A stretch of 64,000 nucleotides of DNA from Aaosphaeria pasadenensis (lineage: Eukaryota; Ascomycota; Dothideomycetes; Pleosporales), in contig JAKLMB010000016.1 in the NCBI GenBank assembly GCA_022813625.1, positions 310,001 to 374,000 of the forward strand, read 5' to 3'. Every line of letters starts with the position of its first letter. Positions within the stretch are counted from its first letter, which is position 1. Below are positions 50,239-61,432 of this stretch, in pieces. The position numbers and the translations under genes are program-made. The notes under the pieces were generated by a model that saw only the letters and a program-made list of their open reading frames with translations, did not search any database and was not told the origin of the DNA.

Positions 50239-52001
50239 CTATTCGGAGAAGAGAAGTGCCGCTATAGTTTTCGTTGCTTCAAAGACGCCGCTCCGTTGCA
50301 CCAGAGCATTGAATGTCTTCGGTACCATCTTCAAATTCTGTCCTTCGTCTGTTTCTGTCCCTGTTTGACGCGTTAGAAAACAGCGTCCACAAAGGATATA
50401 TACGAGAGTAATAACTTACAAATTCGAGGAAAAGCAGGTTCGATGTTGATTTCCGACTCCGCTTCTCCCGTACAGTCGAACACAATTCGCCACGTGATTT
50501 TTAGTAGTATATGCCGGTCTTCGAGCACAACTACATCTCGACCCAAGTGCCTGTTGAGATCCCTCCGCGACATGTTTGACGATGTCGGTTTCGCACTCGA
50601 CGATCTCATGTTTTCAGTGTCTTCGCCTGCATTTCCCGGCGTGAGATGCTTGAACGCGATCGCGCATTTGTACCGGTATTCAGCTCGCTTTTTGGCGATC
50701 TCCCAGTACGATCCAATCGCCCAGCAAGCCGTGCTGATGACCTTCGATTGGGCCTTCTCCCGTAAGAACGTCCCGAGTTCATGGTCTGCCCATTGTGAGA
50801 GGCCTGTCACTTGGAGCTTGGCAACTTCGTGGGTGGAAGTATCCACGGTTGCCTCGATGGACGCATTGAGCAGCTTCAAAGGTCCTACGAGGTTGATTTC
50901 GTGCTTTTGATATACGGTTTGTGACCCCGAGCCAGGCTTATATGTAGCTGCAAGCTTCGTGCGGTGGGTAATGGTCATCGGCGTGAACATTTGGAGATAT
51001 GGCAGAGGGTTGTCGAGGTCCACCGGTTGATGAGAGGGGATTGGTTGCTCTGAGTCCGGGTCAGGGGGCGGAGCCAATACAGGTTGTGCGGTAAAGGGGA
51101 GGAATGACGATAGAAGGTCGGAGACAAGGGGAGGTTTCGATGTCTCGTCTTCGTCGCGTGCTTCGTCCAGTTTGTTGATAAAGGAGATCAAAGCATCGCG
51201 CTCGGCTTGATCCATGACTTCGGGGATCGACTCCTGATAACGCTCAATCTTGTTCCGACACCAGCCAATGTCATCCTGTAGGCCTTTCAACTCGCGCAGT
51301 AATGTTTCTCGTTCATGCTTCCAGCTTTCTTCCTCAGGATCTGGCGTTGTTCTCTCCTTAGCCGTATCATCATGCCTCGTATCCTCCCTCTCTACAGATG
51401 CATCATTGGAACCCTCCGCAACCGGGGAGGACCTGGGTAATGGAGTAGCTGCTTGTGAATCAATGCCCTGTGGCACAGCCTTGCCAAATTGCCGTTTCCG
51501 CGTCGGTCGTTTGCTTGGAGATGAAAAGAGAACGCCTCGACGCGGTCGATCCTCATTCTCCACCTGCCGGACAGGCGAAGATGGTAGGTCCTCATCCTCA
51601 TTTATCAAAGCTCTGTCGCGGCCCTTGATTGTGTCTCCAGTACGTGTGATTCGGTGCGCGCGAGGTGTGAGATCTCCCGGCGCATTCGCGCGTTCGTTTG
51701 CGCCAGCAATTGATTGCCTAATACCCTGTGCAGATTCCTCCTGAGGTTCATTTCCTCCCAAGATAAAATCACGCGCTCTTTTCCCTCTATTCAAGATCTC
51801 GCCCCGGCTGGTTGGTCTAGATGTTGCTTTGCCAGGCGAAGTGGCACGCGCGGGGAGGAGGCTCGGATTGAAGCGGGAAATGCTCGCTTTCGTAGGCGAT
51901 GCAAAAGATGGTCGGCGGGGAGGTTTCTTCAGTGGACTCGATTCGCGCTCCGATTGCCCTGGCGAGGCTGTCTTCCTTCTCTTTCTTGCAGGCTGATCCA
52001 T
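50239..52001 (-). CDS. Coiled-coil protein, possible CENP-O/CENP-P-type kinetochore subunit
   Basis: Two exons on the minus strand, 52001-50420 and 50360-50239, give 567 residues. Splicing a 59-nt intron replaces a short dead end with a C-terminal helix ending in GVFEATKTIAALLFSE. The first ~215 residues are Pro/Ser/Arg/Lys-rich with several SP and SPTK sites, suiting a CDK-regulated chromatin protein. A coiled coil follows (about 220-285, WKHERETLLRELKGLQDD onward). The C-terminal ~280 residues are globular and begin PLPYLQMFTPMTI. This layout (disordered tail, coiled coil, then two RWD-like modules) is that of Ctf19/CENP-P and Mcm21/CENP-O of the inner kinetochore. I recognise it only by likeness, so that name is tentative. 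The gene is divergent from the OXLD1-like gene, 448 bp apart. Confidence 0.6.
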
Positions 52002-52449
52002 GGTGGTCGCAACTTCTTTATGGTTTGACTAGGTCGAAAGCAGATTTTCAGGTCCTCAGACGTGTCGCGGACATGCGAAATTCCAAGGAACGCATTGGTG
52101 TCTGTAAAGCTGTGTGTAGTGGTATCTGTAATTTGGTGGTACAAATGGAGGTGGTGTTTGACGCGTCTTGGTTGTTTCGCGTGGTGCTGATGCGAAGGCC
52201 GAGGGTCGGGATTTGGGGGGTAATTTTTGCCGACCAAGGAAGAGAGAATGACTTCATATTGCCAATATCTTTGCCGTTCACCCACCGATTAGAACCCGTT
52301 CCTCCTCAGTCACACTCCCATTGCTTAATCGCTCTTGTTCTAGAATTCACGCGCGAAAACATGCTTTGAAGTTCAAACACTATTGTTATTGAGTCGCTCT
52401 TTTCCAGCTATATACCCTATCCCACCGACCGCCGGTCACACCTAGAATT

Positions 52450-53268
52450 ATGCCTTCCGCTTGGCCGTTAGATTTGCGCCGCCAACTGTGCGCTTCCTGT
52501 TATAAACAATGGAACCAAGGGCTTGCTCCCACAAGAACCCAAAGGATGGGGCTACAGCGAAGTAATCGGATACAGCGCCGATACAAGGGTTATATCGCTC
52601 CTCCTGGCGAACAAGCCAGGCCGATCACTGGTTTCTATGCAGGTTTGTCACCACTATATAGTCGCAAGAGCCTATGGATAGAAGCAGCAATCATACTGAA
52701 CTGTACTATAGAACTTCTGTCCAACCCGTTGAGAAGCGTAGCGCCCGCGACCCGCACAGCCCCGGAACCACCGCCGCCTGAGTTACTCCGCAAGACTACG
52801 AAAGAAGAGACTATAGAAAAAGCCCGTATCGTATTCGGATCGAAGCTCGCAGGGCCAGGAGAACGTAAGGCGGCGATCGACGCAAAATCACAGGAGATCG
52901 CGGGAGTGTTAGTGCCACCACGGCCGACCGAGCCGGACAATTGCTGCATGTCAGGGTGTGTGAACTGTGTTTGGGATATGTACCGCGACGACATGGAGGA
53001 ATGGGCTGCTAAGAGTGCGGAAGCACGCCTGGCCTTGCAAGCCCAGAGAAAGGAAAAGCAGACGGGTGCTAAGAACGTCAAGGTTGGAGCACCTTCACAC
53101 GTGCTTAGAAGCATGGACGATGATGGAGGTGGCAGTGAGACCAATTGGGCGCCGGAAGTATCGCAGGATAAACTATTTGATGATATCCCAGTGGGTATTA
53201 GAGAGTTCATGAGAACAGAGAAGAAGCTACGGCAGAAGCACCAAGAGGAACAGGCCCTCAGTAATTAG
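52450..53268 (+). CDS. Oxidoreductase-like (OXLD1-type) domain protein
   Basis: Two exons are preferred, 52450-52642 and 52712-53268, giving 249 residues. The 69-nt intron is a whole number of codons and lacks a stop, so a 272-residue unspliced product is also readable. The domain is clear near residues 131-162: PPRPTEPDNCCMSGCVNCVW then YRDDMEEW, with cysteines 142, 143, 147 and 150. This short Cys-rich module defines the oxidoreductase-like N-terminal family (human OXLD1). Despite the name, no reaction has been established by this motif. The basic, Arg-rich N-terminus resembles a mitochondrial targeting peptide. The C-terminal third is charged and helical. It converges on DPM3 with a 209-bp gap. 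Confidence 0.82.
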   Translation: MPSAWPLDLRRQLCASCYKQWNQGLAPTRTQRMGLQRSNRIQRRYKGYIAPPGEQARPITGFYAGLSPLYSRKSLWIEAAIILNCTIELLSNPLRSVAPATRTAPEPPPPELLRKTTKEETIEKARIVFGSKLAGPGERKAAIDAKSQEIAGVLVPPRPTEPDNCCMSGCVNCVWDMYRDDMEEWAAKSAEARLALQAQRKEKQTGAKNVKVGAPSHVLRSMDDDGGGSETNWAPEVSQDKLFDDIPVGIREFMRTEKKLRQKHQEEQALSN

Positions 53269-53477
53269 AACGTTATATTCCGCCTCAAGAGCAAACATAC
53301 GCATAGATCGCTGGACAAGAAGAGATGGTGCTGTACATGAAAAATGACAGGGCTAATTGCCTCTGACCGTAATCGCAACCTCCAGAACCCGCCGAGCTTA
53401 GTGCGTGATCATTGAACCGGGCGCGATGGTTGATGCCGCCACGCCTCCGTATATCACCACGCCAATTGTTTGAAACC

Positions 53478-53863
53478 TCAATCTTCTCCGACATCAACGC
53501 CCTTGGCACGCAGGTCAGTTCGTGCCTCCTGAATTTCTGCCATCAATTCCTTGTACGCCTCGGGAACATCGTTGAAGGTGAAAACACCCAAGCCGAGCTT
53601 GAATAGGAGGTATGATCCAAAGGACACGAGAGCCCAGAAGGGGATCTGGCGACAATTTTAGCAAGATCGTTCCATGCAAAACGAATAATACTAACCACAG
53701 GAATTATCTCGGTCTGAATCTTCTCGGGCAAAGAGACGATTTCGAGGAATACGGCCAGGTATAGCTGCGAACAGTCAGGGATGATGAACGGAGAACCCTA
53801 GGAATATCGACTAACAGAGGAGAGGAGGAGAGCAATGGAAATGGTTTGCTGAGCGCGCGTCAT
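53478..53863 (-). CDS. DPM3: Dolichol-phosphate mannosyltransferase subunit 3
   Basis: Three small exons on the minus strand, 53863-53816, 53764-53696 and 53645-53478, give 94 residues, the normal size for this subunit. Two membrane helices lie at about residues 8-30 and 40-62. The conserved C-terminal signature follows: FWALVSFGSYLLFKLGLGVF, then FNDVPEAYKELMAEIQEA and DLRAKGVDV. The protein sits in the ER membrane and anchors the catalytic subunit DPM1 through this cytosolic tail. The complex makes dolichol-phosphate-mannose for N-glycans, O-mannosylation and GPI anchors. None of the exons is long enough to be obvious alone, but all joins are in phase and introns are 50-51 nt. It is divergent from the SmgGDS-like gene, 506 bp apart. 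Confidence 0.93.
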
Positions 53864-54369
53864 CTTGTCGGTTCGAGCTGATTCGATCGTGAACAATGGA
53901 AATCTAAAGGAGTGTGTATTATTGCTTCGTTTCCCCACTGTTGTCGTGTACGTTGAGCTTTTGAGAGACAGGACGTGCCAAGAACCGTATTGCCCATCAT
54001 TAGCCAGCACACGTGATCATCCGCATCGCTACCTGAACGGTCCGAGCCGTTCATAGACAGCAATGTTACCTTGCTGATGCGATTTCACACTCACCCATTG
54101 AATTAGGTATAGCTACATGCAAGCATCTTGCAGCACTGCAACGCCGAAAATCCGGTCTCGACCTTGCAGAATCCATTCGTTGGGCTCCAAAGTCGACAAT
54201 ATTTCCATGCAAGGTTAGACTGTTATTGCAACCTGAAAATAAGCTCTGGAGAATATCACGCCTATCCGAAATTTCTCATCTTTGACTTTGATTATACTAT
54301 CAAGATGTTTCCTTAAATATCAGTGAGAGACTAGCGGAGCGCAGCCGGATCTACCTTCTTACACCCAAA

Positions 54370-56490
54370 ATGCCCTATTTCAGCAGTAATGCCAAGCAGT
54401 TTATAGGCGAACTTACGACATACCTCGAACTGGATCCTGCTAATGATGGCCATCATCTAAGCGAAGTAGTTGGCCTTGTAGATGGTTTCATCAAGCAGGA
54501 GGATCTTGAGTCTGCTGAAAATGCTATTCAGCTTCTCGGAACCGCTGTAGGGACGCAACGTAAGGCACCAACTATGGAACCAGGATGAGCAGATCGAATC
54601 ATAACTGTGACCAGGAGCATGGCAGAAACCGTATCGATCGTCCGGCATTCTGGACTACATTTTGCAACAACTCAATCCCGCATCTACAGCTACAGCGTTA
54701 GCTAAGCAATATCTAAGGGTGGTTGGTAATTCTGTTGCTGATAATGGTACGCCTGAGTCCTTTCAGCTTGCGACTAGACTAACAGACTCGCAAGATGAGA
54801 TCAGAGAGCTAGTATTGTCCAAGTTCGACGCTCTCGTCGGCTTTCTGGGTCAACCGCCGCTGACTGTGACTGCTCTTGCAGTACTTTTGAATCTTTGCAA
54901 CGAGTATGGTATGTGAAGATACATGTGCCATTCGTATGCCACTCATTAACTTAGACAGATGCGGCGCAAACTCAGGCTGCCACAGTCAGACTCGACAGCA
55001 TCGTCGCGAAACTGCTGGCATTAGGCAAAATTCCAGAAGAGGCTACAGATTATGCCACTGATCTAATCGGGTGGACTACAGAGAAGCTTACGACCACGCA
55101 AGTTGAAGATGATGTGTCTATGGAAACTTTCGAAGACCTTCTGAAGGTCACCCTTCAGTTCGACGAGGACAACTATCACGATCAAGTCGCTGTTCTGGCG
55201 CATTATCTCCAATTTCCGACATTCCACCAAAAGCTTACCAAACCTGGTACGATCAACCAATTGGTTGAATTACTGTTTGACTACGAAGGGCGACTTGAGC
55301 CCGATGAGATATCGGAGGTTTTTCAAAGCCTAAGCGTGCACACCGACCCCGAAGAAGAGTCTGAACGTGAAGCTGAGGTTGTTCTGATGGTACAGTTGGT
55401 GAACTCATTATCTGCAATATCAGCGTTAGACTCGTTTGTCAGCAATTTCAGTGTCCAAAGCCCAATGCTCCGCAGGTTAAGCACCCAATTACGTCGGTCA
55501 CCAGCATTGCCTTCGGCAGTGTGCGCCTGCGTCATGCTTGGAAACCTCGCTACGTCCGACGCAACCTGCATATCGATGGTCAAAGACGAGGAATTGCACG
55601 TTCCCCTGCTTGAACTGCTCGAATCCCCGGAACCGCCTGCGCTGACTTATGCAGCCGCTGGCTTCGTACGGCATTTAGCCTACCCGGAACTGAATCGGGC
55701 AGTACTTGCAGAAGTTGGCCTTATTGAGACCTGCTGCCGTCTTCTTGTTATCGCGGATCCATCCACTCGGGGCGAGGCGGCCGCGATTCTGGGAAAGCTT
55801 GTCTCTAACAATGTGGAAAACATCACAAAAGTAGTGACCATGGCTCTTCCTGAGGACATTGTCCCGGCAAAGGTTGGTGATGTGGAAGTTCCATCCCCAA
55901 CAACAATTCTATACCACGTCGCCAGTCAAGCTCTTGTCCCTTCTGCACCAGTTCCCAGTACATCCATGAAGAATGCGATGATCGAGATCGGACGGACTAT
56001 TGTGGCAATATTGAGATTCCTCAGACAGAATCAGACCACAAACGACAACCTTGGGGCAATCACAAGTCAAGTTTTCCAAACACCGCTTGTAGCACGACCG
56101 GTAGCAAGACTTGTTCGTCAACGATTTTTCGCAGAAGCTCGGTCCGAGGGACTTCTGGGTCTAGGGCTTTTGGCGCAGTCCGAAGATGGTGCCCGCCTTG
56201 TGATAGAAGAGTTTAATGCTGACGAAGGACTCTTCGATGCTCTCAAGGAATTCGTTCTAGAAGGGAATGGCGAGGGCAGCAAGACAGAAGGCTTGAGAAG
56301 GGATCATCAGAATGCACTTGTGCTTCTGCATGGACTTACGAACAATGGAGTAAGTGTTGTCCTCGGACGAATAAAAAAAACCGATTGAACATAGCTAATA
56401 CTACCTTAGGGAGAACTGGTGGAAATCTCTTGGAAAGATAAAATAGGCTCTCTTCAGGGCGAGCTAGCTAGCAAGATCGAAACTCCATAG
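54370..56490 (+). CDS. Armadillo-repeat GTPase exchange/chaperone protein, SmgGDS (RAP1GDS1)-like
   Basis: Four exons: 54370-54559, 54615-54908, 54959-56349 and 56410-56490, giving 651 residues. The protein is almost entirely armadillo-type helical repeats. Characteristic stretches include SAVCACVMLGNLATSDATC and LTYAAAGFVRHLAYPELNRA in the middle. The fungal relatives most like this are SmgGDS/RAP1GDS1-type proteins, which bind prenylated small GTPases such as Rho and Rap and promote nucleotide exchange or delivery to membranes. That role is inferred, because ARM proteins are easily confused. The first junction has an alternative donor (after 54544, GTAGGG) paired with an acceptor before 54626. 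The chosen pair has the better donor and keeps frame. The last exon supplies the conserved-looking end SWKDKIG. Confidence 0.8.
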
Positions 56491-57128
56491 TCTTAGATTT
56501 TAGTCGGTACCTGGCATATCGATAGCCAGGCAGGAATTACCAAAAGTTATTGTTATGAACACGAAGAAATGGCGGGGATCTCTTGCTATGCTTTCATCAC
56601 CTGATATGTATGTGCCTGCATGCAGAGTAAATGTTCCAGATGACGATTTATGCACGGAAGGTTGCACGACGCCACATTTACGAGGTAGCCTCACTCCACC
56701 GATGCATACAAACGGGAAGGATTATCTTACTACAGCAATGCCAGATAACCAACGAGCAAATAGAAAACATGGCAATTAACGTGAATCATCACGGTGGTGT
56801 TCCGAGCTTCTCGGGGGGCGATTGTTGCACATTATTGGAAATCGAATTGCTGTGATTGGCTGCTGAAGTCGGCCACGTGACCAAATTAGCATCGATGCTC
56901 CAGCTGTCCGGTATTGGAAGAACCAGTGAAAGATGAAGTCAAAATGAATATAAAGAGGAGGCTCTTCTCTCTCGAAGTTTTCGTCTCCAATCCTCTCAAT
57001 TCCATCGACAACCAACACTCATAAAGTACCTCAAAGTACTTCACTCAATTTTCAACATTCTCTCTACATCGCGCCTATCCACTCTTACCTTTGGGTATCA
57101 ACTGTCTCTTTCCAAGACTACTTTCACC
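56491..57128 (+). promoter_or_regulatory. Promoter region of the metallothionein-like gene
   Basis: A TATAAAG box (56949-56955) lies about 175 bp before the ATG. Upstream are three inverted CCAAT boxes (ATTGG at 56834-56838, 56855-56859 and 56913-56917) and a palindromic E-box, GGCCACGTGACC at 56871-56882. The combination suggests a strongly and conditionally expressed gene. Binding factors (HAP complex, bHLH) are inferred from motifs only. I see no clear copper-fist or metal-response consensus. Confidence 0.55.
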
Positions 57129-57476
57129 ATGACTTGCTGCGGACGACAAACCACCGGCGAGTGCGTATGTGCCAAGGAGGCAACCTGCTCTTGCGGCAAG
57201 CAGCCAGCTCTCCAGTGCAGTATGTTTTGACAATGATGAAACAACTGAAGCTGGATGCTAATGACGTAACTAGATTGCACTAAATCTGCTACTGAGAACA
57301 AACTCCCAGCCAGCACTTGTGTGTGCGGAAAGCGCGCTGAGGGTATGAATTCCTGCTAAACTTACGATGTACTTGAACGATGCAGTACTAACTATGTCAA
57401 AGGTTCGTGCACTTGCGGCCGCACCAGCAGCAATGCCGAGTCTTCTCTCGAGACCGACTTCACCACCAAGAAATAG
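57129..57476 (+). pseudogene. Metallothionein-like Cys-rich protein gene with a one-base frameshift
   Basis: Three exons are evident: 57129-57219, 57274-57343 and 57403-57476, with a TACTAAC branch site before the last. Exon 1 encodes the family start MTCCGRQTTGECVCAKEATC and further C-x-C pairs. Exon 3 encodes SCTCGR and the family ending ETDFTTKK. The exons sum to 235 nt, one base too many. In exon 2 the reading frame for the first half (CTKSATENK) and that for the second half (STCVCGKRAEG) differ by +1 across an AAAA run at 57300-57303. As given, translation would stop at TGA shortly after. Family members are small fungal metallothionein-like proteins with CxC and CSCG motifs that bind Cu(I) or Zn. 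Either the assembly has one extra A, or the gene is genuinely broken or edited. It is marked as a pseudogene only because the frame is open to question. Confidence 0.75.
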
Positions 57477-58346
57477 ATTAATTTCTATCTGCATCTCTGC
57501 AATGGAGTAGTCTTCGGGAACGTGTTAGCATCGGCGGCGTGGGACTGGCGTTATGGGTATTCTGCATGATCATCTTGAAATTCAGGAGCTTGAATTGCCC
57601 ACTGAAGATGTCAAGGGATTCGAATGCAATGATAATCAATTCATCCAAATAGGAAAATGAAATCGAATGCAACAACCGCTTGAATCTAGAGTGAAATGTA
57701 TCAATGCTTGCATTTGAATCCTAGGCAGAATTGTGATCTTTCTGTGGTGACACATCAGGTATGAGGCTCTGTGAAGGACCTCATCTCTGGTTTTCTTTTC
57801 AAGTTTGATCCATAATATGATGCATGTCGTCGAGGCACCATTTGGGTTCGAACGAACTAAAGTTTTAGTGCTTCGGGGGTTGTAGACTTGTGGGTTTGCG
57901 GGTAGCGGAGTGAACTTCATCAAAGCATGGATTGTCGTTACCAAACGGAGTTTAGACGGACTGGAAGACCCTTTAGCGCGGATGGCTTTCCCGCCAAGCA
58001 CAACCTCCACCACGTTCCCGCGCAGGGTGCACTTCCGCCAGCCAAACAGCAGACAGCTGCACGAAGGCCAGCTGCAGTTCACTTCGTGACTGAGAGCTTC
58101 GGTCACCCATCCCTCTCGATTTCATGTATCTGATATCAAGGTCATCCTAGATTCCGTTGTCCTCCGAGCTCCGCCGCGACTCCCCACCGCCTCCACACCG
58201 CGATCGCTGCGTTCCCCTGATTTATTCCATGGTCGAGTAACAGTCGCCCCCACCACCGAAAGTTGTATCGCATACACGTTTTGTCAGGTTAGAAACCAGG
58301 CGGGAGCCGCCCCGCAATCAGAATATCGACATCTCAAACCTCCAAA
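57477..58346. other. Intergenic region before the AP-2 alpha gene
   Basis: 870 bp containing the metallothionein-like 3' UTR and the adaptin promoter. Short open frames on both strands have no family likeness. Confidence 0.5.
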
Positions 58347-61300
58347 ATGGCGTCAGGGGCTGGCGGAGGGCTGTTCAGCCGTAAGGATTCGGGTAATGTG
58401 CCCACAATGAGAGGCCTTGTGTCCTTCATTGCCGACTTGAGAAACGCAAGGGCTCGAGAATTGGAGGAGAAGAGAATCAATAAGGAATTGGCGAACATTC
58501 GACAAAAATTCCGCGATGGAGGATTGAATGGATATTCGAGAAAGAAATACGTTTGCAAGGTATACCAAACTCCACGAAGACCTCGAATGGCGTAATTCTA
58601 ATCTGAGAAGCTTCTGTACATATACATTCTCGGCTGGAACGTCGATTTCGGACATCTCGAAGCTGTTAATCTCATCTCAGCCACCAAGTATTCGGAGAAG
58701 CAGATCGGTTATCTTGCCGTCACATTGTTTTTGCATGAAGAGCACGAGCTCCTGCACCTGGTTGTGAATAGTATTCGCAAGGACCTGCTGGATCACAATG
58801 AACTCAATAACTGCCTTGCGCTACACGCCATCGCCAATGTGGGTGGCAAAGAGATGGGAGAGGCTATTAGCGGAGATGTGCATCGACTCTTGATATCCCC
58901 GTCAGTACAGCCAAAGGACAAACACGATTGCCCAACTAACGTGTATTAGGGCATCCAAAGCCTTTGTCAAGAAGAAAGCAGCATTGACGCTCCTCCGCCT
59001 ATACCGGAAGTACCCTGGCATTGTTCAGAATGAATGGGCTGAGCGAATTATTTCGTTGATGGATGATCCGGATATGGGTGTCGCATTGTCGGTGACGTCC
59101 CTCGTCATGGCACTCGTCCAAGATAACCAGGAGCAATACAAAGGCAGCTATGTCAAGGCTGCCAACAGACTCAAAAGGATAGTCGTTGATGCCGAATGCT
59201 CCGAAGGCTACTTCTACTACAAAGTTCCGTGCCCCTGGATGCAAGTGAAGCTTCTGAGGCTCCTTCAATACTATCCTCCACCTGGTACGTATATTTGATT
59301 CTAATACCGAAAGTGCTTTCAAAATTAATTAGATCAGAGGATTCGCATATCCGAAAACTCATCCGCGAGGCACTACAGAAGATTATGGACTCTGCGATGG
59401 ATATTCCGAAGAATGTGCAGCAAAACAATGCACAAAACGCAGTGTTGTTCGAAGCCATCAACCTTGTCATTCATCTCGACACAGAACAGGATCTCATGGT
59501 TCAGATATCGACGCGCCTGGGAAAATACATCGCATCCCGCGAAACGAACGTTCGATATCTCGGCCTAGAGGCAATGACGCATCTTGCAGCTCGTTCAGAA
59601 ACATTGGATCCCATCAAAAAGCACCAGAGCATCATCATTGGCTCCTTGAGGGATCGAGACATTAGTGTGAGAAGACAGGGTCTTGATCTTCTTTACAGCA
59701 TGTGCGATCCTACGAATGCTCAAGCTATTGTCAACGAACTGCTGAGGTACCTCCAATCCGCCGATTATGCGATTCGGGAAGAGATGGTACTCAAAATTGC
59801 CATTCTCACTGAGAAGTATGCGACTGACGTCCAATGGTATGTCGATATCTCGCTGCGGCTCATTGCCATGGCGGGCGATCATGTCAGTGATGAAGTCTGG
59901 CAACGAGTTATCCAAATTGTGACGAACAACGAGGAGTTACAAGTATATGCCGCCCAGAACATCCTTCAATACGTTAAGAACGACTGCCACGAAACGCTTG
60001 TGAAGATTGGAGGATATCTACTTGGAGAGTTCGGGCATCTGATCGCCGACAGTAAAGGCTGCTCGCCAATCGAGCAGTACATGGCTCTCAACGGCAAGAT
60101 GCGAGGCTGTTCGTCAACAACGCGGGCCATAATTCTGTCATCCTTTATCAAGTTTGTGAATCTGTTCCCAGAAATCAAACCGCAATTACTACAGACTTTC
60201 CGCGCATACAGCCACTCTCTGGATCCCGAGTTACAACAAAGAGCGTGCGAGTACCTAGCTCTCGCCACACAGCCGACCGACGATTTGTTAAGGGGTGTTT
60301 GCGACGAGATGCCACCTTTCCCGGAAAGAGCGTCTGCCCTGCTTTCTAGACTTCACCAGAAGCATGCTACCACAAGTGACAAGCGAACCTGGATCGTCGG
60401 AGGCCGCGATGCTAACACTGAAGAGTTGGGCTTGGCACGCCAGGCAACTGGCCTGAAACGAAGTTTCACGAATGCCGGTACTGGCCATTCTCCAGCCTCG
60501 CCAACTGGCACCAAGGGTACGAATGGTACAACATCAATAGCCAACGATCTTGCTGGATTAGACTTAAGCATCGATACAAACAAGGTTCTGAAGGCTCCCA
60601 ATCTTGCCAGTGCTGCTCACTTGAGCCCAGACTGGGAGACTGGCTACCAACGTCTTCTGCTCAGGGCTGAGGGCATCCTATACGAAGATGCGCAGATTCA
60701 GATTGGTCTACGGACCGAATACAGAGGACAACTGGGTTGTGTGATCTTCTACTTCAGCAATCGGTCTTCTTTCCCCATGGGCTCGTTTACGACTACTCTT
60801 GACAACCAATCTGCCGAGACTCTGAAGTCTGATATCAAGGGCTTGCCTGATACATCCATCCCTCCTGAAGGCCAGACAACTCAGACGATTATGTTTGAAG
60901 CTAAGAACATCTTCACGGTACCTCCCACAGTCCGTATCTCTTACCTCGCTGGTGCCCTCCAGGCTCTTACTCTACAACTGCCTGTTGTCCTCCACAAGTA
61001 CATGGATTCTGCTGAGCTCAGTGCCGAGGATTTCTTCAAGCGCTGGAAGCAGATTGGCGGTGAACCTCGCGAGGCTCAAGCCATTTTCGGCCTTGTAGAT
61101 AGGAACCGAACCATGAACATGGAGTATGTACGAAGAGTGGTCAAAGGCTTCAAATGGGGCATCTTGGATGGCGTCGATCCTAACGGAAAGAATATTGTTG
61201 GAGCTACGGTGTTGCACACAAGCGAGGGCGGCAAGTTCGGGTGTCTGCTGAGATTAGAACCCAACTTCGATACACAGGTACGTTGCAGCCATTGCTGGAC

Positions 61301-61432
61301 GAAGAGAATCAAGTCTGACATAAGTAGATGTTCCGAATCACTGTCCGCGCCACTGACGAAGCTGTGCCGCCTGTGCTTGTCAAAGCAATGGAGGAGCGGC
61401 TGTCTCAGGGCATCGAAGGTTTCGTGGAGTAA
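58347..61432 (+). CDS. APL3: AP-2 adaptor complex subunit alpha (alpha-adaptin)
   Basis: Five exons: 58347-58559, 58611-58900, 58950-59288, 59333-61277 and 61328-61432, giving 963 residues, the normal length. After a short Gly-rich leader comes the conserved alpha-adaptin opening MRGLVSFIADLRNARARELE and GGLNGYSRKKYVCK. The helical trunk follows to about residue 600 (HEEHELLHLVVNSIRKDL, NELNNCLALHAIANVGGKEM, KAALTLLRLYRKYPGIV). A Thr/Gly/Ser-rich hinge is near residue 650-680. The ear domain ends ATDEAVPPVLVKAMEERLSQ. AP-2 links cargo and clathrin to PtdIns(4,5)P2 in the plasma membrane during endocytosis, and the basic N-terminal residues of alpha contribute to lipid binding. Two junctions (3/4 and 4/5) break long open frames but are required to restore conserved sequence. 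Identification is secure. Confidence 0.95.
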
